This document shows positions 42,501 to 45,459 of a stretch of 64,000 nt of DNA, piece after piece. The stretch is from Haliclystus octoradiatus (Eukaryota > Cnidaria > Staurozoa > Stauromedusae > Haliclystidae). The stretch spans positions 3,212,146 to 3,276,145 of the forward strand of contig OU744447.1 in assembly GCA_916610825.1 (NCBI GenBank). Reading direction: 5' to 3'. Below the pieces are notes generated by a model, which was not told where the DNA came from, did no database searches, and saw only the letters and a list, made by a program, of their open reading frames with translations. Within the stretch, counting starts at the first letter, position 1. Every line of letters starts with the position of its first letter. The position numbers were made by a program, and so were the translations under genes.

Positions 42501-45459
42501 AGGGTTGGTTTCCAATAGAAAATATTACAGTGAAAACTGTATATAGCAACCAGCTACGAGAGGTAGATGGATTAACCATTATATGCAGGTGGCCTTTATA
42601 TACAGGGTTGGTTTTCAATAGAAAATATTACAGTGAAACCTGTATATAACAACCATCTACGAGGGGTAGATAGATTAACCACTATATGTAGGTGTCCTTT
42701 ATATACAGTGTCGGTTCAATAGAAAATATTACAGTGAAACCTGTATATAGCAACCAGCTACGAGAGGTAGATAGATTAACCACTATATGCAGGTGGCCTT
42801 TATATACAGGGTTGATTCACTAGAAAATACTACAGTGTGAAACCTTTATATAACAGCCAAGTATAAGATGTAGATAAATTGACGACTATATACAGATGAT
42901 ATTTATATACAGGGATGATTGAATAAAAAAAATACCAATTTAGACGTACTAAGAGTGATTACTATTGACAGGTGATCGCTGTATAGAGGTGACCGTTATA
43001 TCAGGTATGACTATATTAATACTCAAATTTCATTAGGATAATATCATTCTTCATGAATAGAGCTGTAATTTTTACTTACTGGATGGAATGGGATCGGTGT
43101 GATTAAGCCTGGGATTAAGGCTAGTGCTTGCATCATTGATACCCACAAAGTTAGTATGACCTAAAATAGAAAGATCAAATAATATTACATAGCATTTGGT
43201 TTGAATTAAAAATCAAAATCGACAATTAAAATCTGGTTTCGTTTTTCAAATACAAGTAGAGTCAATAGACTACTTGAAATGCAATCATTTAAGTATTGTC
43301 TAGCTAAACAAATAATCGTGAAAAACAAACTACTTCAAAGGTGGAGTACTTTTTTAGACATTGATGAATCTCAGAAGTTTATTATTTTGTAATGAATTCA
43401 AAAATCAATTCATACAGTCCAACATAGCTGTGAAGCCCCTTCAGGGATGTTTGAAATATAAATTATTTGCCAAAAGGTTTTCATGACAAAATATGAAATA
43501 TAAATAAACATAACAACGTGTTTTTATTCTTGAGTTGTTCTCAACAATTACAGATATGAAAATGGATAATTTCAAATTTAAATATTTGTCGATGATTTTC
43601 GGAATGTAATATGAAACTTTGTTCGAATTTGATGTTCCAATTTGATCAGGAGTTTTCAAAACATTTTATGAGCAAGAAAGTCATGTAGATGCTTGTAAAA
43701 GTTGGGCAAGTTATAATAAAAAGGAATTGGCCCACAGTTTTCTATGAGCTATTGATATTTGGCGCACGAGAGGCACGTAAGGAGAAAACAAAAAGGCATC
43801 AGAAATTACGAGCCGCTCTAACTTATTGTTGTGTAAGTGCATAGCAAGGAAAACGATATTGAATCAAAATCTATTTGTTGTTTCTAGCCAAACTTTCTCG
43901 TCAGTTACATCCAATTTGATGCTTTGACTTACATGCAAATGAACGATACTTCTAAGCTCAAACTAAGAATAAGAGAATAGACGCTGAATATAATTATATC
44001 TTTTGCAAGAAACACATTTTTCCTCGCAGTAGTGATGTATTCTGGTAATTATTTTCATCAATTATTTGCCCGAATCAGAAAACGAGAATTCATCAAACAA
44101 TAACTTTTGCACCGTCAAGTCTAGCTATCACCACTGCATCTCCACTGCATAATATCTTTCCGTAACCCATGAAAAGCAGCCTTTAATATTTAGCAAAGCT
44201 AATTGATTCGCGTTGGAGACTGACTTCTATCAGTATGATGAACTCATTGAGCTCAATTGCTGATTTGTTATTCCTTGTATCTTCATATCACCGACTGATA
44301 TATGTACTCTTCCTACTACTGACACCAAAACCATGGTGAAAAAATCGTAAAATTTTAATTGCGTTTTCATGGCATTTTCGTGAATATGGATGTTTTCATG
44401 GTTTTCTAACTTTTTCATGGCTTAAAAAATTTGTGATTTTCACTTTTTACATTTTCATGGTGTTTTCACAACACTTTCATGACTTTGATGTTCGTATTGT
44501 ATATATAGTGCTTAGCATCATACTTGGTGATGTATCTTGTGATAACTTCATGATAAAAATGAGCAGCGAAAACAAGTCGAATGGCTTGACGTCTCAATGG
44601 ATGGAATTGGAAAGCACAGGGTGGCATGTTAATGAAAGTATGACAAAACTTTCGCAAGAGTAGCGCTTCTAAATATATGGCCCAACATAAGCCGGCTGTA
44701 AATTATTTCTATAGTACGGTTTGCTACTGTATGAAAGTACGTCATAAGTTGAATATGCTATGTCAGTCTTGTGGAACAAATATAATTTTAACTTAAATAA
44801 GGGCAACATGCAACTGACTTAGTGGAATAGTAACTAATAACTTGGCAAAACTATGACACTATTTGCGTTCATCGTTCGCGGTAACAAGGAGGTTGATTTA
44901 GTTCCAGTGTGATGTTCGTTACATACTAGTTTTCTTAACAATTTATAAACTTAATTGACAAAACGGCTGGTCGGACACGTGTTTCGTCCCTGTCAAGAAG
45001 CTCATCAGGCATCGCGCCTAAAGTCCCGCTAACGAATTGTATAGATTGTGACAACCTCGATGCATAAATTCGTAAATTATAACTATATTATATCAATTCA
45101 GTGAGATCAAGTCTTCGTAAAGCTTATAAGATTTTCCTACTTTATGATTGATATGTTAATGATCTTAATCAAATAGTACGGTGATCAAATAGTATTTGGA
45201 ATAGTATCATCGAATAAATTGTGACATTCCTTGAAAGTATTATATGACGGCCAAATGAAAGGAAAGAATCAAATTCCTCTACTGTGTTATTATTTTATTT
45301 TTTCATGTATCATATCTAATTCTATATCACTTTCCTCAATCGAATTATACAGTAAAGTTGAAAGTAATAGATTATAAATTAATAGAAATAAATTCTATTA
45401 GCTATTGTAGATATTTAATAATAATAGAATCTACTTACTCTGAAAGGTATTTTCCACAT
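330..45459 (-). CDS. Gene B: secreted/cell-surface DOMON-multi-Ig protein (3' partial; 32 exons in window)
   Basis: Gene-level entry; the exons are listed separately. Seen: an ATG exon, a signal-peptide exon, five exons forming a DOMON domain (residues about 42-219), then 25 single-exon Ig-like domains. All exons are flanked by AG and GT on the minus strand, and the phases (0,0,0,0,2,1, then 1 throughout) join without a stop for about 2440 residues. The signal peptide puts the product in the secretory pathway. The anchor is not visible because the gene runs off the left edge. Inferred from the neighbouring gene A: the missing C-terminus may carry EGF-SEA-EGF-TM. I know no named family with DOMON plus a long Ig array, so the function is open; extracellular adhesion or recognition is the likeliest class. 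Confidence 0.85.
651..960. mobile_element. Family-2 MITE (CACCAAAACCATG ends)
   Basis: Inverted ends ACGGACACCAAAACCACTG and CATGGTTTTGGGTGTTGCT; AT-rich interior with repeated TTTCATGGTTTCATGG and TTTTCACATCGTGAATATG, partly duplicated internally. Confidence 0.65.
1361..1512. repeat. 48-bp tandem repeat derived from GTTCATGAAC element
   Basis: Three near-identical 48-bp units, each GTTCATGAACTGTTCAGGAA, CTCTTCATGAACATTGGGGC, CATTTAAC. Tandem amplification of the MITE interior. It creates a spurious plus-strand ORF. Confidence 0.8.
1609..1845 (-). CDS. Gene B exon 31: Ig-like domain 24 (short type)
   Basis: 79 codons. Core: IEC, IYWDLD, TTYVCKD. Ending IGRVQVIVN matches domains 20 and 22. 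No conventional ORF marks it because it has no Met. Confidence 0.83.
2128..2440. mobile_element. Two adjacent GTTCATGAAC-family copies
   Basis: First copy about 2128-2234 (CCCCTGCGAAAAAAG to TTTTTCGCAGGA), second about 2297-2440 (CCCTTGCAAAAAACAG, right end truncated). A SINE-A scrap lies between them. Confidence 0.65.
2602..2862 (-). CDS. Gene B exon 30: Ig-like domain 23 (long type)
   Basis: 87 codons. Core: LSC, YQWLKTD, DAGSYVCKTTND. Begins with DVPTATSTPS and TVNEG, resembling domain 21. Confidence 0.86.
2954..3104. mobile_element. GTTCATGAAC-family MITE, complete
   Basis: Ends CCCCTGCGAAAACAGTTC and GAACTGTTTTTCGCAGGGG are inverted repeats, flanked by TA on both sides. The interior consists of GTTCATGAAC palindromes and the block GGAGCCATTTCACGTCCATG. 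A TA duplication suggests a Tc1/mariner-type transposase acting in trans. Confidence 0.8.
3205..3313. mobile_element. GTTCATGAAC-family MITE
   Basis: ACCCTTGCAAAAACAG left end and CTGTTTTTGCAAAGG right end flank three GTTCATGAAC-like palindromes. Confidence 0.65.
4225..4461 (-). CDS. Gene B exon 29: Ig-like domain 22 (short type)
   Basis: 79 codons. Core: LRC, VQWNTD, KAGSYTC. Same length and ending (GTGSIIVN) as domains 20 and 24. Confidence 0.85.
4944..5234 (-). CDS. Gene B exon 28: Ig-like domain 21 (long type, no core Trp)
   Basis: 97 codons. Cysteines FTC and FSCEATN; the C-strand Trp is replaced (FEILSG). Extra cysteines: one in PPRCFSC and one in TEICLIV, which could pair with each other. 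Begins DVPTISMSPSS, like domain 23. Confidence 0.83.
5287..5335. mobile_element. Minimal 49-bp GTTCATGAAC-family element
   Basis: Only the terminal repeats remain: CCCCTGTGAAAAACAGTTC, ATGAACTCC, TGAACTGTTTTTCGCGGGG. It is a near-perfect hairpin. Confidence 0.72.
5417..5653 (-). CDS. Gene B exon 27: Ig-like domain 20, both core cysteines lost (short type)
   Basis: 79 codons. The Ig fold signature is clear (SGQSAVLQF, GNPTPQLKW, DAAVYTVTDNA), but B-strand Cys is Phe and F-strand Cys is Thr, so no intradomain disulfide can form. Length and the ending GTVQLIVN group it with domains 22 and 24. Confidence 0.83.
5870..6200 (-). mobile_element. SINE-A copy split by a MITE
   Basis: The SINE body is continuous between 5870-5922 and 6048-6200 when compared with the copy at 8682-8908. 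A GTTCATGAAC MITE (5923-6047) lies between, flanked by TG on both sides. The MITE therefore inserted after the SINE. Confidence 0.7.
5923..6047. mobile_element. GTTCATGAAC-family MITE nested in SINE-A
   Basis: CCCTTGCGAAAAACA and TGTTTTTCGAAGGG ends; interior includes GGGGCCATTTAACGTTCATG. Flanked by TG/TG rather than TA. Confidence 0.75.
6985..7239 (-). CDS. Gene B exon 26: Ig-like domain 19
   Basis: 85 codons. Core: IAC, FIWKFNG, NDGQYSCTASGEAG. Acceptor is TTCGCAG. Confidence 0.86.
7695..7798. mobile_element. GTTCATGAAC-family MITE
   Basis: TA-flanked; left end degenerate (CGCCTGCTAAAGACAG), right end GAACTGTTTTTTGCAGGGG intact. Confidence 0.75.
8026..8081. mobile_element. Short GTTCATGAAC-family element
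   Basis: CCCCTGCAAAAAACC left end, TTTTTCGCAGGA right end, one central palindrome. A second, degenerate copy lies at about 7895-8015. Confidence 0.68.
8682..8908 (-). mobile_element. SINE-A (tRNA-derived), near-complete
   Basis: On the minus strand it starts GCGGCCTTGGTGTAGTGGTT (box A-like) and carries GGTTCAATCCC (box B), followed by a body GGCGTCAGGAAGGGCATCC and ending in a 19-nt poly(A) (plus-strand T8682-8700). Best copy of the family; others at 5870-6200, 16672-16800, 25733-25870, 56908-57072 and about 62490-62670. Confidence 0.8.
8955..9212 (-). CDS. Gene B exon 25: Ig-like domain 18
   Basis: 86 codons. Core: FSC, FQWYRNN, HDGMYHCEASN. It lacks a nearby Met and so is missed by ORF calling. 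A SINE-A copy sits 47 bp past the donor. Confidence 0.85.
9468..9775 (+). mobile_element. SINE-B copy
   Basis: GGTCAGCTCAGTCAACTC, then GATGGCGGATGGAATGGTTC and the terminal GGTAGGGTACCGTCTC. A poly(C) run of about 13 at 9508-9520 replaces part of box B. Confidence 0.65.
10296..10491. mobile_element. GTTCATGAAC-family MITE, long form
   Basis: CCCCCTGCGAAAACAG to CTGTTTTTCGTTGGG, with an expanded interior (five palindromes, both GGCC-ATTT blocks). Confidence 0.7.
10600..10795. repeat. CAGTACTTTTTCAGTA repeat cluster
   Basis: Direct and inverted copies of TTCAGTACTTTTTCAGTA. Similar clusters with TTTCAGTAG occur at 12180-12300, 31780-31970 and 59140-59640, suggesting another short interspersed family. 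Confidence 0.55.
10803..11066 (-). CDS. Gene B exon 24: Ig-like domain 17
   Basis: 88 codons. Core: FTC, YKWHKD, HHGVYKC. A CAGTACTTTTTCAGTA-type repeat cluster lies immediately past the donor (10600-10790). Confidence 0.85.
11528..11818 (-). CDS. Gene B exon 23: Ig-like domain 16
   Basis: 97 codons. Core: LGC, IEWYYGG, DTGSYECRATN. The C'-E region is longer than in its neighbours (VASTAPVDGQ). Confidence 0.86.
12298..12480. mobile_element. GTTCATGAAC-family repeat, degenerate
   Basis: Several ATGAACTGTTCATGAAC-type units with eroded ends (TTTTCTTAGCAGGAAT on the right). Abuts the donor of Ig exon 15. Confidence 0.55.
12491..12745 (-). CDS. Gene B exon 22: Ig-like domain 15
   Basis: 85 codons. 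Core: ITC, FKWNFNG, TAGSYTCTASN. The donor abuts the end of a GTTCATGAAC element (about 12298-12480), leaving only some ten bases between transposon and splice site. Confidence 0.86.
12801..13006. repeat. Tandem repeat of about 60 bp, 3-4 copies
   Basis: Units built from GGGATTAACTAACTTGCCCC, TGTGAAAACAGTTCAT and TTTTTTGCAGGGGGA; a GTTCATGAAC-family end amplified in tandem. Confidence 0.7.
13010..13390 (-). pseudogene. Non-LTR retrotransposon reverse-transcriptase fragment
   Basis: The minus strand reads VEHSKYFGGILNKHLTRKEH and, after a frameshift, HFDYASIVWGDKGNSC and LQTLQNKAARIILDRD, the thumb and C-terminal region of LINE reverse transcriptases ('yLGv.ld..L.w..Hi', 'lqkLQNraaRiI'). Frameshifted and truncated on both sides. 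Lies in a gene B intron in the same orientation. Clade (CR1/L2-like?) not determined. Confidence 0.7.
13560..13743. repeat. (CATA)n microsatellite interrupted by a MITE
   Basis: CATACATACATACAAACATA on the left, CATACATACATACATACATA on the right of the element at 13605-13708. Confidence 0.85.
13605..13708. mobile_element. GTTCATGAAC-family MITE inside a CATA microsatellite
   Basis: Terminal repeats CCCATGCGAAAAACAGTTC and GAACTGTTTTCGCAGGGG, flanked by TA. (CATA)n sequence continues on both sides (13560-13604 and 13709-13743), giving a clear view of the empty site. Confidence 0.82.
13799..14059 (-). CDS. Gene B exon 21: Ig-like domain 14
   Basis: 87 codons. Core: FTC, FKWYKDS, HSGVFECRSEN. 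The junction residue with domain 13 is Trp (T|GG). Confidence 0.86.
14692..15627. mobile_element. 936-bp fold-back element flanked by TTAA
   Basis: Arms of about 400 bp read AGTGTATATCCCGGATATTG from the left and its complement at the right, diverged by scattered substitutions; the centre includes GCACCTCTTTGCGACTTCGTC and its inverse. TTAA at 14688-14691 and 15628-15631. No transposase reading frame. It splits a GTTCATGAAC repeat (14585-14690 and 15640-15790). TTAA duplication is typical of piggyBac-like transposition. Confidence 0.8.
15795..16135 (+). mobile_element. SINE-B copy, 5'-truncated
   Basis: GATGGAATGGTCCAGGGGGA through TAGAAATAGAGGAATGGTGC and GACGATACCGTCTC. Lacks the tRNA head. 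Ends about 30 bp from the donor of Ig exon 13. Confidence 0.65.
16166..16426 (-). CDS. Gene B exon 20: Ig-like domain 13
   Basis: 87 codons. Core: MIC, YTWYKNN, NDDDYSCKAENE. A SINE-B copy ends about 30 bp past its donor site. Confidence 0.86.
16672..16800 (-). mobile_element. SINE-A fragment
   Basis: GGATGCCTTTTCTGACGTCA and the CCACTACACTAAAGCC tRNA-like end on the plus strand match the family in minus orientation, with internal deletion of the box B region. Confidence 0.6.
17485..17745 (-). CDS. Gene B exon 19: Ig-like domain 12
   Basis: 87 codons. Core: ITC, ISWYRD, DAGDFTCKATND. The C-terminal strand reads IKIFVY before the split codon. Confidence 0.86.
17803..18050. mobile_element. 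GTTCATGAAC-family repeat, long degenerate
   Basis: CCCTATGAAAACAATTCATG to ATTTTTCACAGGTG, with a roughly 50-bp internal duplication containing ATGAACTGTTTATAAGGTGT. Confidence 0.6.
18702..18956 (-). CDS. Gene B exon 18: Ig-like domain 11
   Basis: 85 codons. Core: LTC, FEWEFAG, QGNYVCRAKNAAG. An extra cysteine (GGCSLTYP) lies in the A strand. The strong I-set consensus (GNPSPTFEW) makes this one of the clearest domains. Confidence 0.87.
19775..20110 (+). mobile_element. SINE-B copy
   Basis: Degenerate head (AGGAGGATTAGATCAGATAG; GGCTCAAATCCCCC), the conserved GGATGGCGGATGGAATGG body, and the TAGAAATAGAGGAGTGGTAC tail. Confidence 0.7.
20153..20407 (-). CDS. Gene B exon 17: Ig-like domain 10
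   Basis: 85 codons. Core: IITC, YEWFFDD, NAGLYVCAATN. Only about 530 bp separate it from domain 9. A SINE-B end lies about 50 bp past its donor. Confidence 0.86.
20940..21194 (-). CDS. Gene B exon 16: Ig-like domain 9
   Basis: 85 codons. Core: LTC, YEWYIDG, DTGDYTC. I-set-like length and motifs. It has no internal Met near its start, so it would not appear as a conventional ORF. Confidence 0.86.
21230..21430. mobile_element. GTTCATGAAC-family repeat, degenerate
   Basis: CCCCTAATAGAAACAG start; repeated GTTCATGAAC and CACCTCATAAA motifs; weak right end (TTTCATAGAGG). Confidence 0.55.
22322..22591 (-). CDS. Gene B exon 15: Ig-like domain 8
   Basis: 90 codons. Core: LVC, VTWIKEG, HAGQYHC. The acceptor flank is CAAATCTAATTACAAACAA; a near-identical short stretch recurs at about 22723-22757, a partial duplication of this exon's 5' border. 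Confidence 0.85.
22766..22940. mobile_element. Family-2 MITE
   Basis: ACACTACGGAAACCAAAACCATG to ACATTTTCATGGTTTTAGTG. Lies just past the duplicated border of Ig exon 8. Confidence 0.62.
23357..24194. mobile_element. 838-bp fold-back element with 10-bp target duplication
   Basis: Ends AGCTTGCGCGCAGACCCAAA and the inverse of AGCCTGCGCGCAGACCC; arms of about 110 bp also share ATTAGTAGGGTCTGCGTAAT. AACAACTTGA is present directly on both sides (23347-23356, 24195-24204). The interior is unique AT-rich sequence with no transposase. Mutator-like or hAT-like size of duplication; superfamily unproven. Confidence 0.75.
24318..24572 (-). CDS. Gene B exon 14: Ig-like domain 7 (core Trp replaced)
   Basis: 85 codons. 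Cysteines are present (LVC, RYTC), but the C-strand tryptophan is leucine (VQLYMDG). The A strand carries LNPTGELIVNEGD. It sits within a 1.7-kb repeat-rich stretch but has clean splice sites. Confidence 0.84.
24776..24877. mobile_element. GTTCATGAAC-family MITE
   Basis: CCCCCAACCAACAGTTCAGG to CCTGAACTGTTTCTCGCAGG; flanked by TAT-like sequence. Confidence 0.65.
25733..25870 (+). mobile_element. SINE-A fragment, plus orientation
   Basis: Contains GGTCTTCAGTTCAATCCCTG (box B) and ends in CCACCCCGGAGAAAGAAAGC and CTTACCCGGTTTGTG, the 3' body of SINE-A. The tRNA 5' part is degraded. Confidence 0.6.
26010..26315 (-). CDS. Gene B exon 13: Ig-like domain 6
   Basis: 102 codons. Core: TFTC, ITWKVK, GGDYRCC; a further cysteine (DEKC) follows in the F-G turn. 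The donor is AGAG|GTAATT, so the junction residue is Asp rather than the usual Tyr or His. Confidence 0.83.
26463..26672. mobile_element. Family-2 MITE
   Basis: CATTACCAACACTAAAACCATG to TTCGTGGTTTTAGTGTCAGT; interior CATCCATATTTACGATATTA is the family hallmark. Confidence 0.7.
27039..27196. mobile_element. GTTCATGAAC-family MITE
   Basis: CCCCTGCGAAAAACAGTTCA to CTGAACTGTTTTTGGCAAGG with internal ATGGCCC block. Confidence 0.72.
27576..27869 (-). CDS. Gene B exon 12: Ig-like domain 5
   Basis: 98 codons. Core: ILDC, YIWTKD, NSGVYGC. The B-C loop is a Gln/Ser/Asp run (QQQSQSQDQDS), a low-complexity insertion. One additional cysteine (ITC) follows the F strand. Confidence 0.85.
27925..28115. 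mobile_element. GTTCATGAAC-family repeat
   Basis: Left end CTCCTGCGAGTTCAGG has lost the A-run; right end TTAACTGTTTTTAGCAAGAG. Six partial palindromes inside. Confidence 0.6.
28375..28405. repeat. Interstitial telomere-like (TTAGGG)4
   Basis: GGGTTAGGGTTAGGGTTAGG in an intron of gene B. The motif equals the common metazoan telomere repeat. Confidence 0.8.
28656..28913 (-). CDS. Gene B exon 11: Ig-like domain 4
   Basis: 86 codons. Core: ELTC, FDWTF, NAGTHKC. An unpaired extra cysteine (DEYCAANG) lies in the A' strand and may pair with one elsewhere in the array. Confidence 0.85.
28970..29165. mobile_element. Family-3 MITE
   Basis: GGTCATCCCTATATAGCAGT to GTGGCTGTTATGTATAGGTTTC; left end eroded. 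Similar copies: 1-55, 14080-14240, 33995-34170 and 34370-34480. Confidence 0.6.
29316..29633 (-). CDS. Gene B exon 10: Ig-like domain 3 (largest of the array)
   Basis: 106 codons, the longest Ig exon here. Core: TIEC, IKWFKG, NGVNILCEVTNDVG. An acidic loop (NDDDGNED) sits between B and C strands and a long C'-D region follows. It has no early in-frame Met, so it is easily overlooked; exon phases 1-1 and splice sites are intact. Confidence 0.82.
29838..30345. mobile_element. Expanded GTTCATGAAC-family array
   Basis: About 500 bp of repeated ATGAACTGTTTATAAGGTG and CATGAAAGTTCATGAACTAG units, with right end TTTTTTTACAAGTG. Longest array of the family in the window. Confidence 0.6.
30990..31340. 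mobile_element. GTTCATGAAC-family array, degenerate
   Basis: Contains GGGCCATTTAACGTTCATGA and repeated ATGAACTG units; ends TTTTATCGCAGGAG at 31327-31340, about 30 bp from the donor of Ig exon 2. Confidence 0.55.
31373..31666 (-). CDS. Gene B exon 9: Ig-like domain 2 with extra cysteines
   Basis: 98 codons. LSC and HICVV are the likely core cysteines, with YTWDG as C strand. Between B and C strands it has two more cysteines (TTCESGC), which could form an additional disulfide. A glycine-rich stretch (LGGGSGK) lies in the E-strand region. Confidence 0.8.
32331..32591. mobile_element. 260-bp MITE with TATAGTCTGTTTGCG inverted ends
   Basis: Left CTTCATATAGTCTGTTTGCG mirrors right CGCAAACGGACTATACGAAG, arms about 38 bp. 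Internal sequence AT-rich, no ORF. Lies between Ig exons 1 and 2 of gene B. Confidence 0.65.
33328..33597 (-). CDS. Gene B exon 8: Ig-like domain 1
   Basis: 90 codons. Core residues: TYQC (B strand), QWD (C strand), NTGQYLC (F strand). Immediately follows the DOMON domain. The upstream segment before the first Cys is long and contains IIS/YLVV strands. Flanks are AATTAG and GTAAGT. Confidence 0.85.
33779..33850 (-). CDS. Gene B exon 7: end of DOMON domain with candidate haem-ligand His
   Basis: 72 bp, phase 1-1, residues 198-221. PNFHLFTDPRNITSKIN resembles the 'l..H.....S..i.l' last strand of DOMON domains; His201 sits where the second axial haem ligand would be. This exon ends the domain, and the phase becomes 1, matching the Ig array that follows. 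Confidence 0.75.
35235..35326 (-). CDS. Gene B exon 6: DOMON domain, C-terminal strands
   Basis: 92 bp, phase 2-1, residues 167-197. RWNRRIQSIG is followed by FEFEDLHNLFLMAGIGV, which matches the 'fdL...yyllfA.G' end of DOMON domains. Acceptor TTTCAG and donor GTAAGT are both strong. Confidence 0.75.
35931..36300 (+). mobile_element. SINE-B (tRNA-derived), near-complete
   Basis: The head GGAGGATTAGCTCAAATGGG (box A) and GGTTCAAATCC (box B) form a tRNA-like unit of about 73 nt; the tail contains TAGAAATAGAGGAGTGGTAC and ends near GGCGACACCGTCT. The same tail recurs at 9505-9775, 15840-16135, 19775-20115, 42345-42450, 60590-60770 and 61640-61890. Confidence 0.78.
37586..37644 (-). CDS. Gene B exon 5: DOMON domain, strand before conserved Cys-x-W/F
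   Basis: 59 bp, phase 0-2, residues 148-166 plus two bases of Arg167. Ends in EYMVC; with the next exon this reads C-R-W-N-R-R, the counterpart of the DOMON 'i.C.f.R' strand. Donor is CCG|GTATGT. Confidence 0.72.
37892..38008 (-). CDS. Gene B exon 4: DOMON domain, Met-Gly motif
   Basis: 117 bp, phase 0-0, residues 109-147. FDNMGGELCFIDVDD corresponds to the D-x2-M-G-x3-V-x-C segment of DOMON domains. Met114 falls where the methionine haem ligand sits in haem-binding members such as cellobiose dehydrogenase cytochrome. Flanks are TTTGTAG and GTAAGA. Confidence 0.75.
38445..38547. mobile_element. GTTCATGAAC-family MITE
   Basis: CTCCTGTGAAAAACAGTTCA to TTGAACTGTTTTTACGGGGG; interior GGAGCCATTTAAAGTTCATG. 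Confidence 0.7.
38872..39020 (-). pseudogene. LINE ORF C-terminal tail fragment
   Basis: The minus strand encodes RVVNMWNVLPENVVNSMSLN, then LFKCRLKEVDL, ending at TAG 38872-38874. This is the typical C-terminus after the reverse transcriptase of non-LTR elements ('RvvnlWNsLPe.vv.a.s...Fk..L'). Only this tail survives, so it is a 5'-truncated insertion. Confidence 0.65.
41416..41540. mobile_element. Short MITE with ATAAAATTGACC ends
   Basis: TTATAAAATTGACCATTTCGC to GGTCAATTTTATGATCTTA. A second copy lies at about 53228-53325 with the same GCGCCTTGCAGG-type interior. Confidence 0.6.
41561..41782 (-). CDS. Gene B exon 3: DOMON domain, N-terminal part
   Basis: 222 bp, phase 0-0, residues 35-108. 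Contains ECGVTIGC (Cys44, Cys50), then Cys62 and Cys69, then a beta-rich stretch ending in FSYLAFNQQ. The C-G-x3-G-C opening, the two further cysteines and the following beta strands match the start of DOMON domains of the ferric-chelate-reductase-like group (FRRS1). No ORF longer than about 70 codons marks it, so it is easily missed by ORF finding. Confidence 0.75.
41795..42450. repeat. Nested palindrome: TIR element flanked by inverted SINE-B ends
   Basis: The core element is about 41900-42347 with ends ACCGAGCGCCACAGAACTGA and the inverse TTATGTGGCGCTCGG. On its left is a SINE-B 3' end in minus orientation (41810-41900), on its right a SINE-B 3' end in plus orientation (42350-42450), both meeting the element at the same SINE position. 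Confidence 0.65.
42455..43020. mobile_element. Family-3 MITE (CAGTGAAACCTGTATATA) amplified in tandem
   Basis: Units of about 101-103 bp starting CAGTGAAACCTGTATATAGC at 42528, 42631, 42732 and about 42832, each with CTACGAGAGGTAGATAGATT and GCAGGTGGCCTTTATATACA, then a complete right end TATAGAGGTGACCGTTATAT by 43017. Confidence 0.75.
43080..43160 (-). CDS. Gene B exon 2: hydrophobic core of signal peptide
   Basis: 81 bp, phase 0-0, residues 8-34. The hydrophobic run VILTLWVSMM followed by QALA gives an n-region (WK, R), an h-region and an A-x-A site, so cleavage after Ala21 is predicted. Flanked by TTTTAG and GTAAGT. An alternative reading frame is open but does not fit the phases of the neighbouring exons. 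Confidence 0.72.
44318..44505. mobile_element. Family-2 MITE in gene B intron 1
   Basis: CTACTGACACCAAAACCATG start; GAATATGGATGTTTTCATGG interior; right end eroded (TTTCATGACTTTGATGTTCG). Confidence 0.62.
44969..45008 (-). ncRNA. Hammerhead-ribozyme-like motif (probably degenerate)
   Basis: The minus strand reads CTGATGAG (45008-45001), a 13-nt possible stem-loop, CGAAAC (44986-44981), ACGU loop and GUC (44976-44974): the order and spacing of hammerhead catalytic cores. Stem II as written has mismatches, and stem I pairing is weak. Such motifs are known from Penelope-like elements and retrozymes. Confidence 0.35.
45439..45459 (-). CDS. Gene B exon 1: start codon and first 7 residues
   Basis: A 21-bp coding part, MWKIPFR, followed by a GTAAGT donor. 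The ATG has A at -3. It joins in phase 0 to exon 2, and together they form a signal peptide, which is why this start is preferred. The 5'UTR extends to the right with no recognisable boundary. Confidence 0.7.

Larger units (their letters stand above)
43161..45438 (-). other. Gene B intron 1
   Basis: About 2.3 kb between the ATG exon and the signal-peptide exon. Holds a family-2 MITE (44318-44505), a hammerhead-like motif (44969-45008) and an interspersed repeat (43730-43830) also seen near 20430-20640 and 59070-59130. No coding exon found. Confidence 0.55.
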
